Positions 8,489 through 16,835 of a stretch of 64,000 bases of DNA are shown here, piece by piece. The notes under the pieces were generated by a model. The model saw only the letters and a program-made list of their open reading frames with translations, made no database searches and was not told the DNA's origin. Every line of letters starts with the position of its first letter. Position 1 is the stretch's first letter. The position numbers and the translations under genes are program-made. The DNA comes from JAHCHG01 sp965214585 (GTDB lineage Bacteria; Acidobacteriota; Blastocatellia; Pyrinomonadales; Pyrinomonadaceae): contig OZ243957.1 of the NCBI GenBank assembly GCA_965214585.1, positions 1,674,001 to 1,738,000 of the forward strand, given 5' to 3'.

Positions 8489-8989
8489 ATGGACGAAGAA
8501 CAAACAAATGAAAAATCAAACGCCGTTTTGACCGAAGAGGTGATGGGAAAATTGGCGAGCGGGCAGATTACGATTTCCGAAGCCGTCGGAATTTCCAAGC
8601 AGGAACTTTATAGAATTGCCGAGCGCGGTTTTCAGCTTTTGAGTTCGGGCAGACTCGAAGAAGCCAAGCAGATTTACGCCGGATTGGTTGCGGCTGATCC
8701 ATATGACAGCGTTTTTCATTGTCATCTGGGCGCGGTTTTGTGGCGTTTGGGAGAAAACGACAGAGCGTTTGAAGAATACGACGCGGCTTTGCGCTATAAC
8801 GTCGCAAATGTTGACGCGCTTGCCGGACGCGGTGAACTTTTAATAGAAAAAGGCGAGATCGAGCGAAGCATAGAGGATTTGCGAAAAGCCGTCGAACTCG
8901 ATCCCGAAGGCACTCGCCCGGCAAGCATTCGCGCCCGCGCTCTGCTTTTATCGCTTCGCCGCGCCGCGCAGAAAGCGACGCAATCGTGA
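8489..8989 (+). CDS. SycD/LcrH-like TPR protein, possible secretion chaperone
   Basis: A 166-aa cytoplasmic protein without a leader. After a short acidic N-terminus it has a helix (GKLASGQITISEAVGIS) and then about three TPRs. The segment LYRIAERGFQLLSSGRLEEA...ADPYDSVFHCHLGAVLWRLG resembles class II type III secretion chaperones, which bind hydrophobic translocators. It is not an array paralogue: it lacks the leader and has higher GC. Its position between an effector-like array and the 557-aa gene fits a chaperone, and DUF1521 upstream is also linked to type III effectors, yet no secretion apparatus gene is in the window. It could equally be a generic TPR adaptor. Confidence 0.6.
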   Translation: MDEEQTNEKSNAVLTEEVMGKLASGQITISEAVGISKQELYRIAERGFQLLSSGRLEEAKQIYAGLVAADPYDSVFHCHLGAVLWRLGENDRAFEEYDAALRYNVANVDALAGRGELLIEKGEIERSIEDLRKAVELDPEGTRPASIRARALLLSLRRAAQKATQS

Positions 8990-9065
8990 AAAAAATTGTT
9001 TTGCAGTTGATTTTTGCTTTGAACTCGAAAAACCAATACTTGAATTAATACGGGAGAAAACTTTT

Positions 9066-10739
9066 ATGCCGAATCCGGTTCACAATGATGGAAACAATGC
9101 AAACGCCAATATCGGCAGAAACAGCGGCGGCAATGCAAACGCGCCCGGCTCGACGAATATTTCCAACCGGCAGAGCCAAAATATCTTCCGGCAGGTTAAT
9201 GACAATCTGGGAAAAAACCCGAATCACTCGAATCGGACAGAGCAAGGCAGTGATTCAAACAAATCAGCAAGTAACGCGGCTAATTCTCAGATCAATAAAA
9301 CAGGCGGCGGCGAAATTAACGGGCTGAATAATTTAGTTGAGCGAATTATTACGGAAGTCTTTCGGCAAAACGATGTTTATTTAGATAGTAAAATTCTTAA
9401 AAATACGATAAAAGATAAACACCCGGATAAAACGAATGACTCGAATAAAAATAACGCGGGCAAATCAAACGCACCCGGCAATAAGGAACTCGGCAAATTA
9501 ATTGATAATATCCGTTCGCTGTTGGAAAATATTCTGCCCGACCAAAAGAAAAACGAGCATAAGTTGTTGGAAAAAGCTGCCGGTAAACAGGGACAAAAAC
9601 CGTCAAATCTTTCGACGGATGATGCGACTGATTTACTGCGAAATGTTAAAGAACAGATTTTTGCTCTGCTCGGCGATTCGCAGGAAACGGGCGACAAACA
9701 AATTCGGAAAATTGCGCGGGAACTTTCAAGGCAGTTTCACGAACAGATCGAAACATCGAAAAATATTTTCACGCGCGGAACTGATTCGGGCGCGAAAACT
9801 TTCAATCAGTTAAATATCACCGAAAGAATGCAGGCGGCGATTAAAATTTTATTGTCCGAACTTCCGCCGGAAGTTGCCGGAAAGTTGAAAAATTATCAGC
9901 CGGAAGAGATTTTAAGCGGTCTTCTTTTGGCACGCGGTTTGGTTGAAGGACGCGAAAACGCGGCAAATTTGAGAAATCTGCTGTCTTTCCAGCCGCCGAT
10001 TCTGCCCGAAGACATTTCGCTGAAGGATTTGCGAAACGTCGGTCAAATCGTCAAAATTCTGATTTCCGCAACGGCTTCGGCGAAAACGTCGGAAAATCTC
10101 GATTTAGCCGTTCAAAAATTTTTACGCCTTTTGCTTGCCAATAACGAAATCGGCGCGTTGCTCGCCGCCGTTCAATTGGCTTCGCAAACACAAAACCCGA
10201 AAGTTTCCGTCAGCCGTTCGCTTGCTTTAGTGCAGATTTACGAATTGATCGCGCGGCTTACGGCAACGGGCGAAAAGGCTATGAAAAATCAATTGGCGGG
10301 CGGAGCAAGCAGACATATTCTGCAAACGAACGGCAAAGGCGAACTCGCGTCAGCCGGCGTAATAAAAACTGCCGAAAGAGGCGAGCAGATGCTGAACGGC
10401 TTAAAAAGTCAGCTTTCGGGAGCAGAATCGGCTTTGCGGCAATTTCTGGAATTTAATCCGATGGCAGCGTCGGATAATTCGGCTTCCGCCTTTGACAGTT
10501 TTGATGACGCGAGCCGGGCGCAGAGAGATTTTATCAGCATTTATCAGGACGACATAGACAATTGGCTGAAAAGCGGAACTCATCGTTTTGTCAAGGAGAT
10601 CGAACTTGAAAATCCAATCGGCGTAGTAACCGAGCGCGACTCCGAAAATGTTTCTGAATCCGCCAAAGTCCGCATCGTTTTAGTGCGCGACGGTTCTGTT
10701 GTCGGCTGGCATTTTCTCAAATCCTTCTTGGTCGGATAA
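9066..10739 (+). CDS. 557-aa Asn/Ser/Gly-rich protein, effector-like, unknown function
   Basis: I do not recognise the family. Residues 1-85 are low-complexity and rich in Asn, Gly, Ser and Ala, typical of a disordered secretion or linker region. From about 85 to 480 the protein is helical and Leu/Lys/Glu-rich. The last 60 residues (DNWLKSGTHRF... RIVLVRDGSVVGWHFLKSF) look like a small mixed domain. There is no signal peptide. A good GGGAG ribosome site precedes the ATG. Only 11 bases separate its stop from a CdiI-like immunity gene, suggesting an effector with its immunity protein; the toxic activity is not identifiable by eye. Confidence 0.7.
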   Translation: MPNPVHNDGNNANANIGRNSGGNANAPGSTNISNRQSQNIFRQVNDNLGKNPNHSNRTEQGSDSNKSASNAANSQINKTGGGEINGLNNLVERIITEVFRQNDVYLDSKILKNTIKDKHPDKTNDSNKNNAGKSNAPGNKELGKLIDNIRSLLENILPDQKKNEHKLLEKAAGKQGQKPSNLSTDDATDLLRNVKEQIFALLGDSQETGDKQIRKIARELSRQFHEQIETSKNIFTRGTDSGAKTFNQLNITERMQAAIKILLSELPPEVAGKLKNYQPEEILSGLLLARGLVEGRENAANLRNLLSFQPPILPEDISLKDLRNVGQIVKILISATASAKTSENLDLAVQKFLRLLLANNEIGALLAAVQLASQTQNPKVSVSRSLALVQIYELIARLTATGEKAMKNQLAGGASRHILQTNGKGELASAGVIKTAERGEQMLNGLKSQLSGAESALRQFLEFNPMAASDNSASAFDSFDDASRAQRDFISIYQDDIDNWLKSGTHRFVKEIELENPIGVVTERDSENVSESAKVRIVLVRDGSVVGWHFLKSFLVG

Positions 10740-10750
10740 ATTTACAAAGT

Positions 10751-11104
10751 GTGAAAAATTACCGTTTCAAATTTCCCGAATTATACCAGTTTTTCGGCGG
10801 ATATTTTTATCAGGGCTGGACTTCCGATTATCGCTGGGAAACATCTTCGCCGAATTTTTCTGCCGTCGTGCGGCATTTCAAAGCCGTAAATCCGCCGCCG
10901 TTCGTCGCTCTTGTCAGAAATCAGATGGAAGATTTACTCGGTGAAGATTTGGAAGAGGCGGAACTTTCCCAAGTTTTAAAAGAACTCGGCAGTAACTTTT
11001 ATGCGTCCGCCGAAAACCTGAATAACCGTCAATGGCTCGAACAAATTCTATTCATTCTGCGCGAATCGCCGACCAAAGACCGGATTTTGCGCGAGCTAAA
11101 TTAA
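10751..11104 (+). CDS. CdiI-like immunity protein
   Basis: A 117-aa protein starting at GTG. The N-terminal segment (FPELYQFFGGYFYQGWTSDY) is the hallmark of the CdiI-type contact-dependent growth-inhibition immunity family (PF18593-like: LxxFFGGYFHQDW). Length fits the family. Known members bind and neutralise a toxin domain encoded just upstream; here that would be the 557-aa protein. The call rests on this N-terminal pattern and the gene pairing; the classic CdiA/CdiB partners are absent. Confidence 0.65.
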   Translation: MKNYRFKFPELYQFFGGYFYQGWTSDYRWETSSPNFSAVVRHFKAVNPPPFVALVRNQMEDLLGEDLEEAELSQVLKELGSNFYASAENLNNRQWLEQILFILRESPTKDRILRELN

Positions 11105-11359
11105 GAATTACCAAGCAGAGCAGAAAAAGTTTGGTGATTTATTCGAGGAATTTAACTGCAAACTTTAACCGTAAAATATAATTGATAACTGATATTTAAT
11201 AGATAAATCAAATTCTAAAAGGCTGACACGCAACAAAATTATCAATTATCAAATCTCAAATATCAATTATATTTTAGGTTTCTTTTATAAATTATTATAT
11301 TTGTAAACATATACTCGCCTGCTTATTTTGTAAATAAAGTTTAGAAATATTTGACGTTT

Positions 11360-11497
11360 GCGGGCGAGAGAGCAGCCCTTCCCGACCTGCCATCTTTTTA
11401 TTCTTGAATGGTTACTGGCGATCATCTATTGAAAATAAAGTGAAAAAGAGTAAGTTAATTAAATTTACAAATCTGAAAAGGCTGCTCTTTCGCCCGC
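11360..11497. repeat. repeat family G, copy 1 (MITE-like, 138 bp)
   Basis: Ends are inverted: GCGGGCGAGAGAGCAGCC on the left and GGCTGCTCTTTCGCCCGC on the right. The whole element matches 23011-23147 (shared GACCTG, ATCTTTTTA and AAAATAAAGTGAAAAAG). It is non-coding and lies between the CdiI-like gene and the end of the molybdo-hydroxylase operon. The rest of 11105-11539 is AT-rich with no gene seen. Confidence 0.75.
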
Positions 11498-11539
11498 TGT
11501 TTGAAAATGATTTTTACTTTATTAATTTATTTTCTTCTT

Positions 11540-12520
11540 CTATCCCGCCGCCATTTTCAAAGCCCGGACAATCGCGCGTTTTCCGAGTTCGACCTTATAT
11601 TTATTATGCTCTAAGGGCTTGGCACGTTCCATTTCCATTTGTGCGGCGCGTTCAAATAATTCCTGCGAAAATTTTTTGCCGATCAATTCTTTTTCGGCGA
11701 TCAATGCCCGCCAAGGTTTATGTGCAACTCCGCCCATTGCTATCCTCGCTCCGCGAATCGTGTCGCCGTTCATTTCCAAACCAGCGGCGACGGAAATTAA
11801 GGCAAACGCATAACTTGCACGATCACGGACTTTTAAATAATAAGATTTATTCGCAAATTTGTTTTTCGGAATTTCGATGGAAGTTACAAGTTCGCCGTGT
11901 TTTAGATTAGTGTCCTTTTCGGGCGAATCTCCCGGCAGACGGTGATAATCAATAAACGGAATCGAGCGTTCTTTGCCCGTTTCGTCCTGCACTTTTACAA
12001 CTGCGTCTAATGCGACCAAACCGACGCACATATCCGACGGATGCGTGGCGACGCATTTATCAGACCAGCCGAAAATCGCGTGCATACGGTTTAAACCTTC
12101 CAACGCACCGCAGCCCGTTCCCGGTTCGCGTTTGTTGCAAGGCATTGCCGTATCGTAAAAATAAACGCAGCGGGTTCGCTGATTTAAGTTTCCGCCGTTT
12201 GTCGCCATATTGCGGATTTGTGCCGAAGCACCCGCGAGAATCGCCTGCGACAAAAGCGGAAAATTCTGTTTGATAAGCGGATGATTCGCTGTGTCTTTAT
12301 TTTTTGCCAAAGCACCGATTGAAATGATATTTCCAACCGATTTTATCTGCTTCAAATTCAAATTATTGACATCAACCAATTCATCAGGACGCATCACATC
12401 TTCTTTCATCAAGTCAATAAGATTCGTGCCGCCCGCAAGAAATTTTGCGTTATTGTTCGCCGCAACCATCTTCGCCGCGTCTTTTGATTCGTTTGCTCTG
12501 TTATATTTAAATGGTCTCAT
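11540..12520 (-). CDS. FAD/[4Fe-4S] subunit of a PaoABC/xanthine-dehydrogenase-type oxidoreductase
   Basis: A 326-aa medium subunit of the molybdo-hydroxylase family (FAD-binding PF00941 type). The FAD pyrophosphate loop (FLAGGTNLIDLMK) lies near residue 30. A Cys cluster at about residues 118-170 (RCVYFYDTAMPC, GTGC, KCVATHPSDMC) matches the PaoB/YagS subclass, which carries an extra [4Fe-4S] cluster. The enzyme normally oxidises aldehydes or N-heterocycles with PaoA (2Fe-2S) and PaoC (Mo). Here it is last in its operon; no Mo subunit follows. The start overlaps the small 68-aa gene by 14 bases. Confidence 0.9.
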   Translation of the reverse strand: MRPFKYNRANESKDAAKMVAANNNAKFLAGGTNLIDLMKEDVMRPDELVDVNNLNLKQIKSVGNIISIGALAKNKDTANHPLIKQNFPLLSQAILAGASAQIRNMATNGGNLNQRTRCVYFYDTAMPCNKREPGTGCGALEGLNRMHAIFGWSDKCVATHPSDMCVGLVALDAVVKVQDETGKERSIPFIDYHRLPGDSPEKDTNLKHGELVTSIEIPKNKFANKSYYLKVRDRASYAFALISVAAGLEMNGDTIRGARIAMGGVAHKPWRALIAEKELIGKKFSQELFERAAQMEMERAKPLEHNKYKVELGKRAIVRALKMAAG

Positions 12521-12713
12521 TTTTATTTTCCTTTAAACCTGCTAATCGTTGCCTTTTCTGCTCTTGTTTTTTCACTTGCTCCCAAGTGAATGGATGCTTC
12601 TTCATTTCTTCAACCGCCTTTACTTCTGCCTCGTTCCGTTTTTTCATTAAGGCGTGTAATCGAGATACTTCCTCACTCGATTCCGTCGCTAATTTTTTCT
12701 TCGAGTTGCTCAT
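12507..12713 (-). CDS. 68-aa charged small protein between the two oxidoreductase subunits
   Basis: Preceded by GAGGAAATATAAATT before ATG, a good ribosome site, and overlapping the start of the FAD subunit gene, so it is probably translated. The sequence is almost wholly helical and Lys/Glu-rich (SRLHALMKKRNEAEVKAVEE), without membrane segment or leader. I do not recognise it. Coupled position suggests co-expression with the PaoAB-like subunits. Confidence 0.6.
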   Translation of the reverse strand: MSNSKKKLATESSEEVSRLHALMKKRNEAEVKAVEEMKKHPFTWEQVKKQEQKRQRLAGLKENKNETI

Positions 12714-12735
12714 AATTTATATTTCCTCGATTGTC

Positions 12736-13572
12736 TTACGCACGGTTTTCCGAATCTTCGCGTGTTTCCGCAAAGTTCCAAGTCGCCGCAGTTTCTTCGC
12801 CGCGATGGACTTCTTTGATCGCTTTGACGATGTTCGGATAAGCACCGCAGCGGCATAGATTTCCCGCCATACGCTCGCGGATTTCATCATCGGAAAGCGT
12901 CATCGCACGAGTTTTGCCGCCAATGTTTTCCGTAACATAACTGACTTCGCCCTGTTTTGCTTCGTCCAATAAAGCAACCGACGAACAAATCTGCCCCGAA
13001 GTGCAGTAACCGCATTGGAAGCCATCATATTTGATAAACGCTTCCTGCATCGGATGGAGTTTGTCGCCGTCGGCAATTCCTTCGATAGTCGTTATGTTTT
13101 TGCCTTCGCAAGTCGCCATCAAAGTCAGACACGAAAGAACTCTTTCGCCATCAACGATCACCGTGCAAGCTCCGCATTGCCCGTGATCGCAGCCTTTTTT
13201 TGAACCCGTCAAACCGAGTCTTTCCCGCAAAGCATCAAGCAAAGTCATCCGCGAATCAACTTCGAGCGATTTTTTATCGCCGTTAATTTTCAACGCAACC
13301 TTAACCGCATTTTCAAGCGTTTCGGGTTTGACTTCAAGCGTTTCAAAACCGCCTTTCGCCGCAAAAGTTTCCTGATTTGCCAGCACCTGCAACGTCAGCA
13401 TTCCGAAACCCGCCGCGCCGACTTGTCCCAGAAATTTCCGCCGTGATTCGCCGTAAAGTCCGAGTTCGTCAAGCAATTTCTCTTCGTCTTCGGTCAATTC
13501 CTCCGCCAAAAACATCTCGTCGGCGTGCGTGATGACATCATAAGATTCAAGCCCTTCATTTAGTTCTTTCAT
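12736..13572 (-). CDS. [2Fe-2S] subunit of a PaoABC-type oxidoreductase, Tat-exported
   Basis: A 278-aa protein. An atypically long N-terminus of about 40 residues precedes a twin-arginine signal (SRRKFLGQVGAAGFGML). The mature part has the plant-type ferredoxin cluster (CDHGQCGACTV ... C) and the second all-helical cluster domain (CGYCTSGQ ... LCRCGAYPNI). In PaoABC the complex is exported folded by Tat, carrying the partner subunits. First gene of the operon; the catalytic Mo subunit is not found in the window. Confidence 0.9.
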   Translation of the reverse strand: MKELNEGLESYDVITHADEMFLAEELTEDEEKLLDELGLYGESRRKFLGQVGAAGFGMLTLQVLANQETFAAKGGFETLEVKPETLENAVKVALKINGDKKSLEVDSRMTLLDALRERLGLTGSKKGCDHGQCGACTVIVDGERVLSCLTLMATCEGKNITTIEGIADGDKLHPMQEAFIKYDGFQCGYCTSGQICSSVALLDEAKQGEVSYVTENIGGKTRAMTLSDDEIRERMAGNLCRCGAYPNIVKAIKEVHRGEETAATWNFAETREDSENRA

Positions 13573-13681
13573 TTATTTACTCCCTAGAATTTTTTGCAAA
13601 CGGTTTCGCCCGAAAAAATCTGCGGCAAAATCGTTGCCATTGAATCTGTAAAATTTAAATAGATTTTTCAATCGGTAGTTA

Positions 13682-13818
13682 TACCAAGTTGCGTGAAAAA
13701 GAGGAAAGGCGGAAACCCGCGTGTCAACAAGGGTGCTGTTTGAAAACTTAAAAGCTGATATTAAAAACAGCACCCTCCATAACTGTCGGGTTTCCGCCTT
13801 CATTCACGCAACTTGGTA
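13682..13818. repeat. repeat family A, copy 1 (137-bp MITE)
   Basis: Terminal inverted repeats TACCAAGTTGCGTGAA / TTCACGCAACTTGGTA. Flanked on both sides by TTA (13679-13681 and 13819-13821), a 3-bp target duplication. Internal palindrome: GGGTGCTGTTT ... AAACAGCACCC and GGCGGAAACCCG ... CGGGTTTCCGCC. Matches copies at 35502, 59995 and 61214, all exactly 137 bp. Confidence 0.9.
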
Positions 13819-13992
13819 TTATTTGACTATAACCTTTTAGGCGGGGCGATTTCAAGAAGTTTATTTGCTAAATTTTCTTTTGTAAGGATTTGAGCGAGGC
13901 AAACCGCAGAGCGATTCTGCGGACTTGAAGAATGTGCAGCAGATAATTTACAACGGTAAACAGAGAGTTCTCACAAACATTATTCCATCAAT

Positions 13993-14135
13993 GAAACGCC
14001 GGCATCTTGACGGCAGCTAACGCGCGGGCGTTAGAGCAAAGTTTATAAACTTTACATTTTTATTTTAACTTTAGAGTTGCCGACTCTGATTTCGCGTCTT
14101 TCACACTCACCAGCCGGCAAGATGCCGGCGTTTCG
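13993..14135. repeat. repeat family E-like palindrome (variant)
   Basis: Begins GAAACGCCGGCATCTTGACGGCAG and ends GCAAGATGCCGGCGTTTC. Similar in design to family E (gene-sized spacer, arms containing CATCTTG/CAAGATG), but the arm core is GCCGGC as in family B. Non-coding. No gene is seen in the rest of 13822-14213. Confidence 0.65.
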
Positions 14136-14213
14136 TAACTAATTCGGCATTATCTCACAATAAAAACCTGCATTTAATCGAACACGGTATAATAATGAAT
14201 TATTTTTACAAAT

Positions 14214-16559
14214 TTACCCGGCGTTATTGGATTCGTCCAGACGGATTTCGGGAAACTCTTCGGCAAATTGTCCGCGAGGCATCGAATCTATTTTTCCGCG
14301 CACGGGTTTTGAACCGACGTTTGGTTTGAAATTACCGCTTTCGTCGTAAAGTCTGCGGTATTGCGCGGAATTTCTGATAATTCCCTGAACATAGCCGCGA
14401 GTTTCGCGGAACGGAATTTGTTCAACAAATTCGTCCATTTCCGAAGGAAGCGTTCTCTGCCATTGCGGAACTCGTCCCGGTCCGGCGTTGTAAGCGACGG
14501 CGACGAACTCGACGCGCCCGAATTTGTTGTATTGTTCGCGGATATAAGCCGTTCCGAGTTCGATGTTCAAAGCGGGTTGATAAAGCGTCGAAGCGTAGAT
14601 CGTGCCGACATCTTCGCCGTATTTTCGCGCCATCGCACGCGCCGTCGGAACAAGCAATTGCATCAAGCCGTAAGCGTCCGCGCTCGATTTCGCGTTCGGA
14701 TTAAAAATCGTTTCCTGCCGAATAAAACCCGCCACTTGATACGGATCGAGATTGCGTTTTTTCGCCCAGAATTTTATGTCATTCCAGTAATCCAAAGGAT
14801 AAAAAATCTCCCATTCGTCCGTTCCCATTTCTTCGGGAAACATCTGCGCGTAATCGGGGTAACTTTTCGCTAAAGCGAGAAGTGCGCGAACATTTTCGCC
14901 CTTGAACTGATAATGTTTGGCAAGCGATAAATTTATTTTCGGGCTGTTTTCGGCGGTTTTTTTCGCTTCCTGCAATTCTTCTATCGCCCAATCAAATAGC
15001 CCGACGGTGCTGAGTTCTTCGGCGTTTTCCGCCCTTGCAAGTTCACGCGCTCCGGCGGTTTCGGGGGCGACTGTGATGACTTTTAGGTTTTTGACCGCTT
15101 CGGGAATCGGCGAACCGGCGGGAAAAACGGCGGGCTTCTGGCACAAACCGCGCGAGCGCATATTGACGAGTCTTTGCAAAGCCAAGTAGCCATACCAATT
15201 CGAGCCGTAGCGGTAAATTTCCGCGTCGTAAAGCGCACACGCTTCGTCAATTTTTCCGGCGCGTTCCGAATCCCGCGCCGCCCAATATCCGGCTTTTCCG
15301 CGATTCGTATTGTCTTCGTCAACGTAGCGTGCGAGATGTTCGGTGAGCATTCTCGAAGATGTCTGAAAATCTCCCGATTCGTGTTCGAGCCAAGCGAGTT
15401 CAAACTGCGCCTGCGCGACCTCAATCGCAGTCGGATAAGCCGCAAGCGCGGTTTTCAAAAGAAAAGATTCATCCGCGCGATTTCTCGCCTCGCCCGCCAT
15501 TTCGCCGACGGCAACCATTGTTTTCGGTGTCCAATCACTTTTGGGAAATTCTTCGCGCATCTGCTGAATGACTTCCTTCGCGCTCGCCCATTGTCTTGTT
15601 TTTGCAAACGCCGTCGCCAATTCGTAAAAACCTTCGGGTTTTAGAGGGGAAGTCGGCGGAATCAAATTGAAAGCCAATTGCGCGTCAGCCGGACGACGGG
15701 CGTTTGAATATGCCTTGATGCGTTTCAAATTTATTTCATCGGTTGATTCGTTTTGAAATTTCGTTAGCAAATCCGTATAGGCTTGGGCGGATTCCGTATA
15801 ATTTTTTGATTCAAAAAGTTTTTCGGCGCGAATTTTGAGTTCTTCGGCGGTTTGCGCGTCGAGAGTTTGTCCCGAATCTTTTAATTTCGCTTCGGCTTCA
15901 ACCGCCGCATTTTCGCCCGCGCCGTAAAAATACGTTCGGCGGTAAAACGCGATTGCCTGTTCTTGATTTCCCGTTATTTCGTAAGATTTTGCGGTCAAAA
16001 GAAGCGCGTCCGCGTTGTGTTTTTCATTTAAACTTTTGAGAAACGCCGGAATTTCAGACGCTTTCCCGCTTTGACTTTGCAAAACGCTTTCCGCCCGGAG
16101 AATTTTTGCTTCGCGGGTTCGCAGAGAATTCGGAAATTTTTCGGCAAGTTCGTGGTAAACCGCTTGTGCTTCGCTGATTCTGCCCGCTTCGTGTAGAGAT
16201 TTTCCGCGAAGCCACAAGGCGTAATCACCGACGGTTGTTTTTGTCTGGAAAATATCATCGCTCAAGATCGCCGCCGCGCCGATCTTATCGCCCGATTCGT
16301 AACGAATCCGCGCCCGCAGAAGTTTTGCCAACGCGCCCGTGCGGGTTTTTGCAAAACGGTTTTCAATTCCCAAAACCACCGATTCAGGCGGTAATTTTCC
16401 CGTTTTCGTCAGCTGCCGCAAATTTTCCAAAGCCGCTTCTTCCGATTGCTGAGAAGCCGGAGAAGCCGTACAACTCAGCGAAAAAGGAATTAGCACAAAC
16501 CCTGCAATTAAAATGAAAATTGAAAGCAAATTAAGACGTAAAACTTTATAAAAAAACAT
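14214..16559 (-). CDS. slt: soluble lytic murein transglycosylase (Slt-type) with TPR domain
   Basis: A 781-aa envelope enzyme that cleaves the MurNAc-GlcNAc bond with 1,6-anhydro product formation. The leader has a hydrophobic segment ending SLSCTAS, possibly a lipoprotein. Residues from about 45 to 560 are helical TPR-like repeats forming the superhelical ring of Slt70-like enzymes. The SLT domain at about 600-740 has the catalytic Glu in IRQETIFNPNAKSSADAYG, then GLMQLLVPTA and AYNAGPGRV. It is monocistronic on this strand, flanked by repeat elements. Confidence 0.9.
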   Translation of the reverse strand: MFFYKVLRLNLLSIFILIAGFVLIPFSLSCTASPASQQSEEAALENLRQLTKTGKLPPESVVLGIENRFAKTRTGALAKLLRARIRYESGDKIGAAAILSDDIFQTKTTVGDYALWLRGKSLHEAGRISEAQAVYHELAEKFPNSLRTREAKILRAESVLQSQSGKASEIPAFLKSLNEKHNADALLLTAKSYEITGNQEQAIAFYRRTYFYGAGENAAVEAEAKLKDSGQTLDAQTAEELKIRAEKLFESKNYTESAQAYTDLLTKFQNESTDEINLKRIKAYSNARRPADAQLAFNLIPPTSPLKPEGFYELATAFAKTRQWASAKEVIQQMREEFPKSDWTPKTMVAVGEMAGEARNRADESFLLKTALAAYPTAIEVAQAQFELAWLEHESGDFQTSSRMLTEHLARYVDEDNTNRGKAGYWAARDSERAGKIDEACALYDAEIYRYGSNWYGYLALQRLVNMRSRGLCQKPAVFPAGSPIPEAVKNLKVITVAPETAGARELARAENAEELSTVGLFDWAIEELQEAKKTAENSPKINLSLAKHYQFKGENVRALLALAKSYPDYAQMFPEEMGTDEWEIFYPLDYWNDIKFWAKKRNLDPYQVAGFIRQETIFNPNAKSSADAYGLMQLLVPTARAMARKYGEDVGTIYASTLYQPALNIELGTAYIREQYNKFGRVEFVAVAYNAGPGRVPQWQRTLPSEMDEFVEQIPFRETRGYVQGIIRNSAQYRRLYDESGNFKPNVGSKPVRGKIDSMPRGQFAEEFPEIRLDESNNAG

Positions 16560-16621
16560 ATATATTTGAAACTCCCGATTTTTGGATGCGAAAAGAGAAG
16601 TGAGATTTGTCTGAATTTCAG

Positions 16622-16755
16622 GTAATCAGTCAGTCGTAAGTTGAAACTCTTGTCAGTAGCGTCGGCGTGAGCCGATGCGCTCGCCGCAACTGCATCAACC
16701 AATCGGCTCACGCACGACGCTGTTAACTTTTTCCAGACTTTTTACTGACGCATTA
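16622..16755. repeat. repeat family D, copy 1
   Basis: Palindromic element containing TCAGTAGCGTCGGCGTGAGC and GGCTCACGCACGACGCTG. Outer ends GTAATCAGTCAGTC and ACTGACGCATTAT. Matches 30494-30617 in inverse orientation. It lies in the shared upstream region of the divergent slt and VWFA genes, so it may separate or affect their promoters. Confidence 0.75.
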
Positions 16756-16835
16756 TAATTGCAGACGAAAAAAACTTCCCAAAAAGCGAAGTTTCATTAT
16801 ACAATAACAAAAAAATTAGTCACAGGAGTTCTTCG

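Noticed and set aside
13573..13803. Open frame of 76 codons across repeat A copy 1
   Set aside because: It lies almost wholly within a palindromic non-coding repeat; similar frames occur at the other copies purely because of the repeat.
14361..14873. 170-codon plus-strand frame opposite slt
   Set aside because: Arg/Phe-rich shadow of a well-supported lytic transglycosylase gene.
16622..16755. D element as the slt or VWFA promoter/terminator
   Set aside because: A second copy at 30494 in an unrelated context shows it is a dispersed repeat; any regulatory effect would be secondary.
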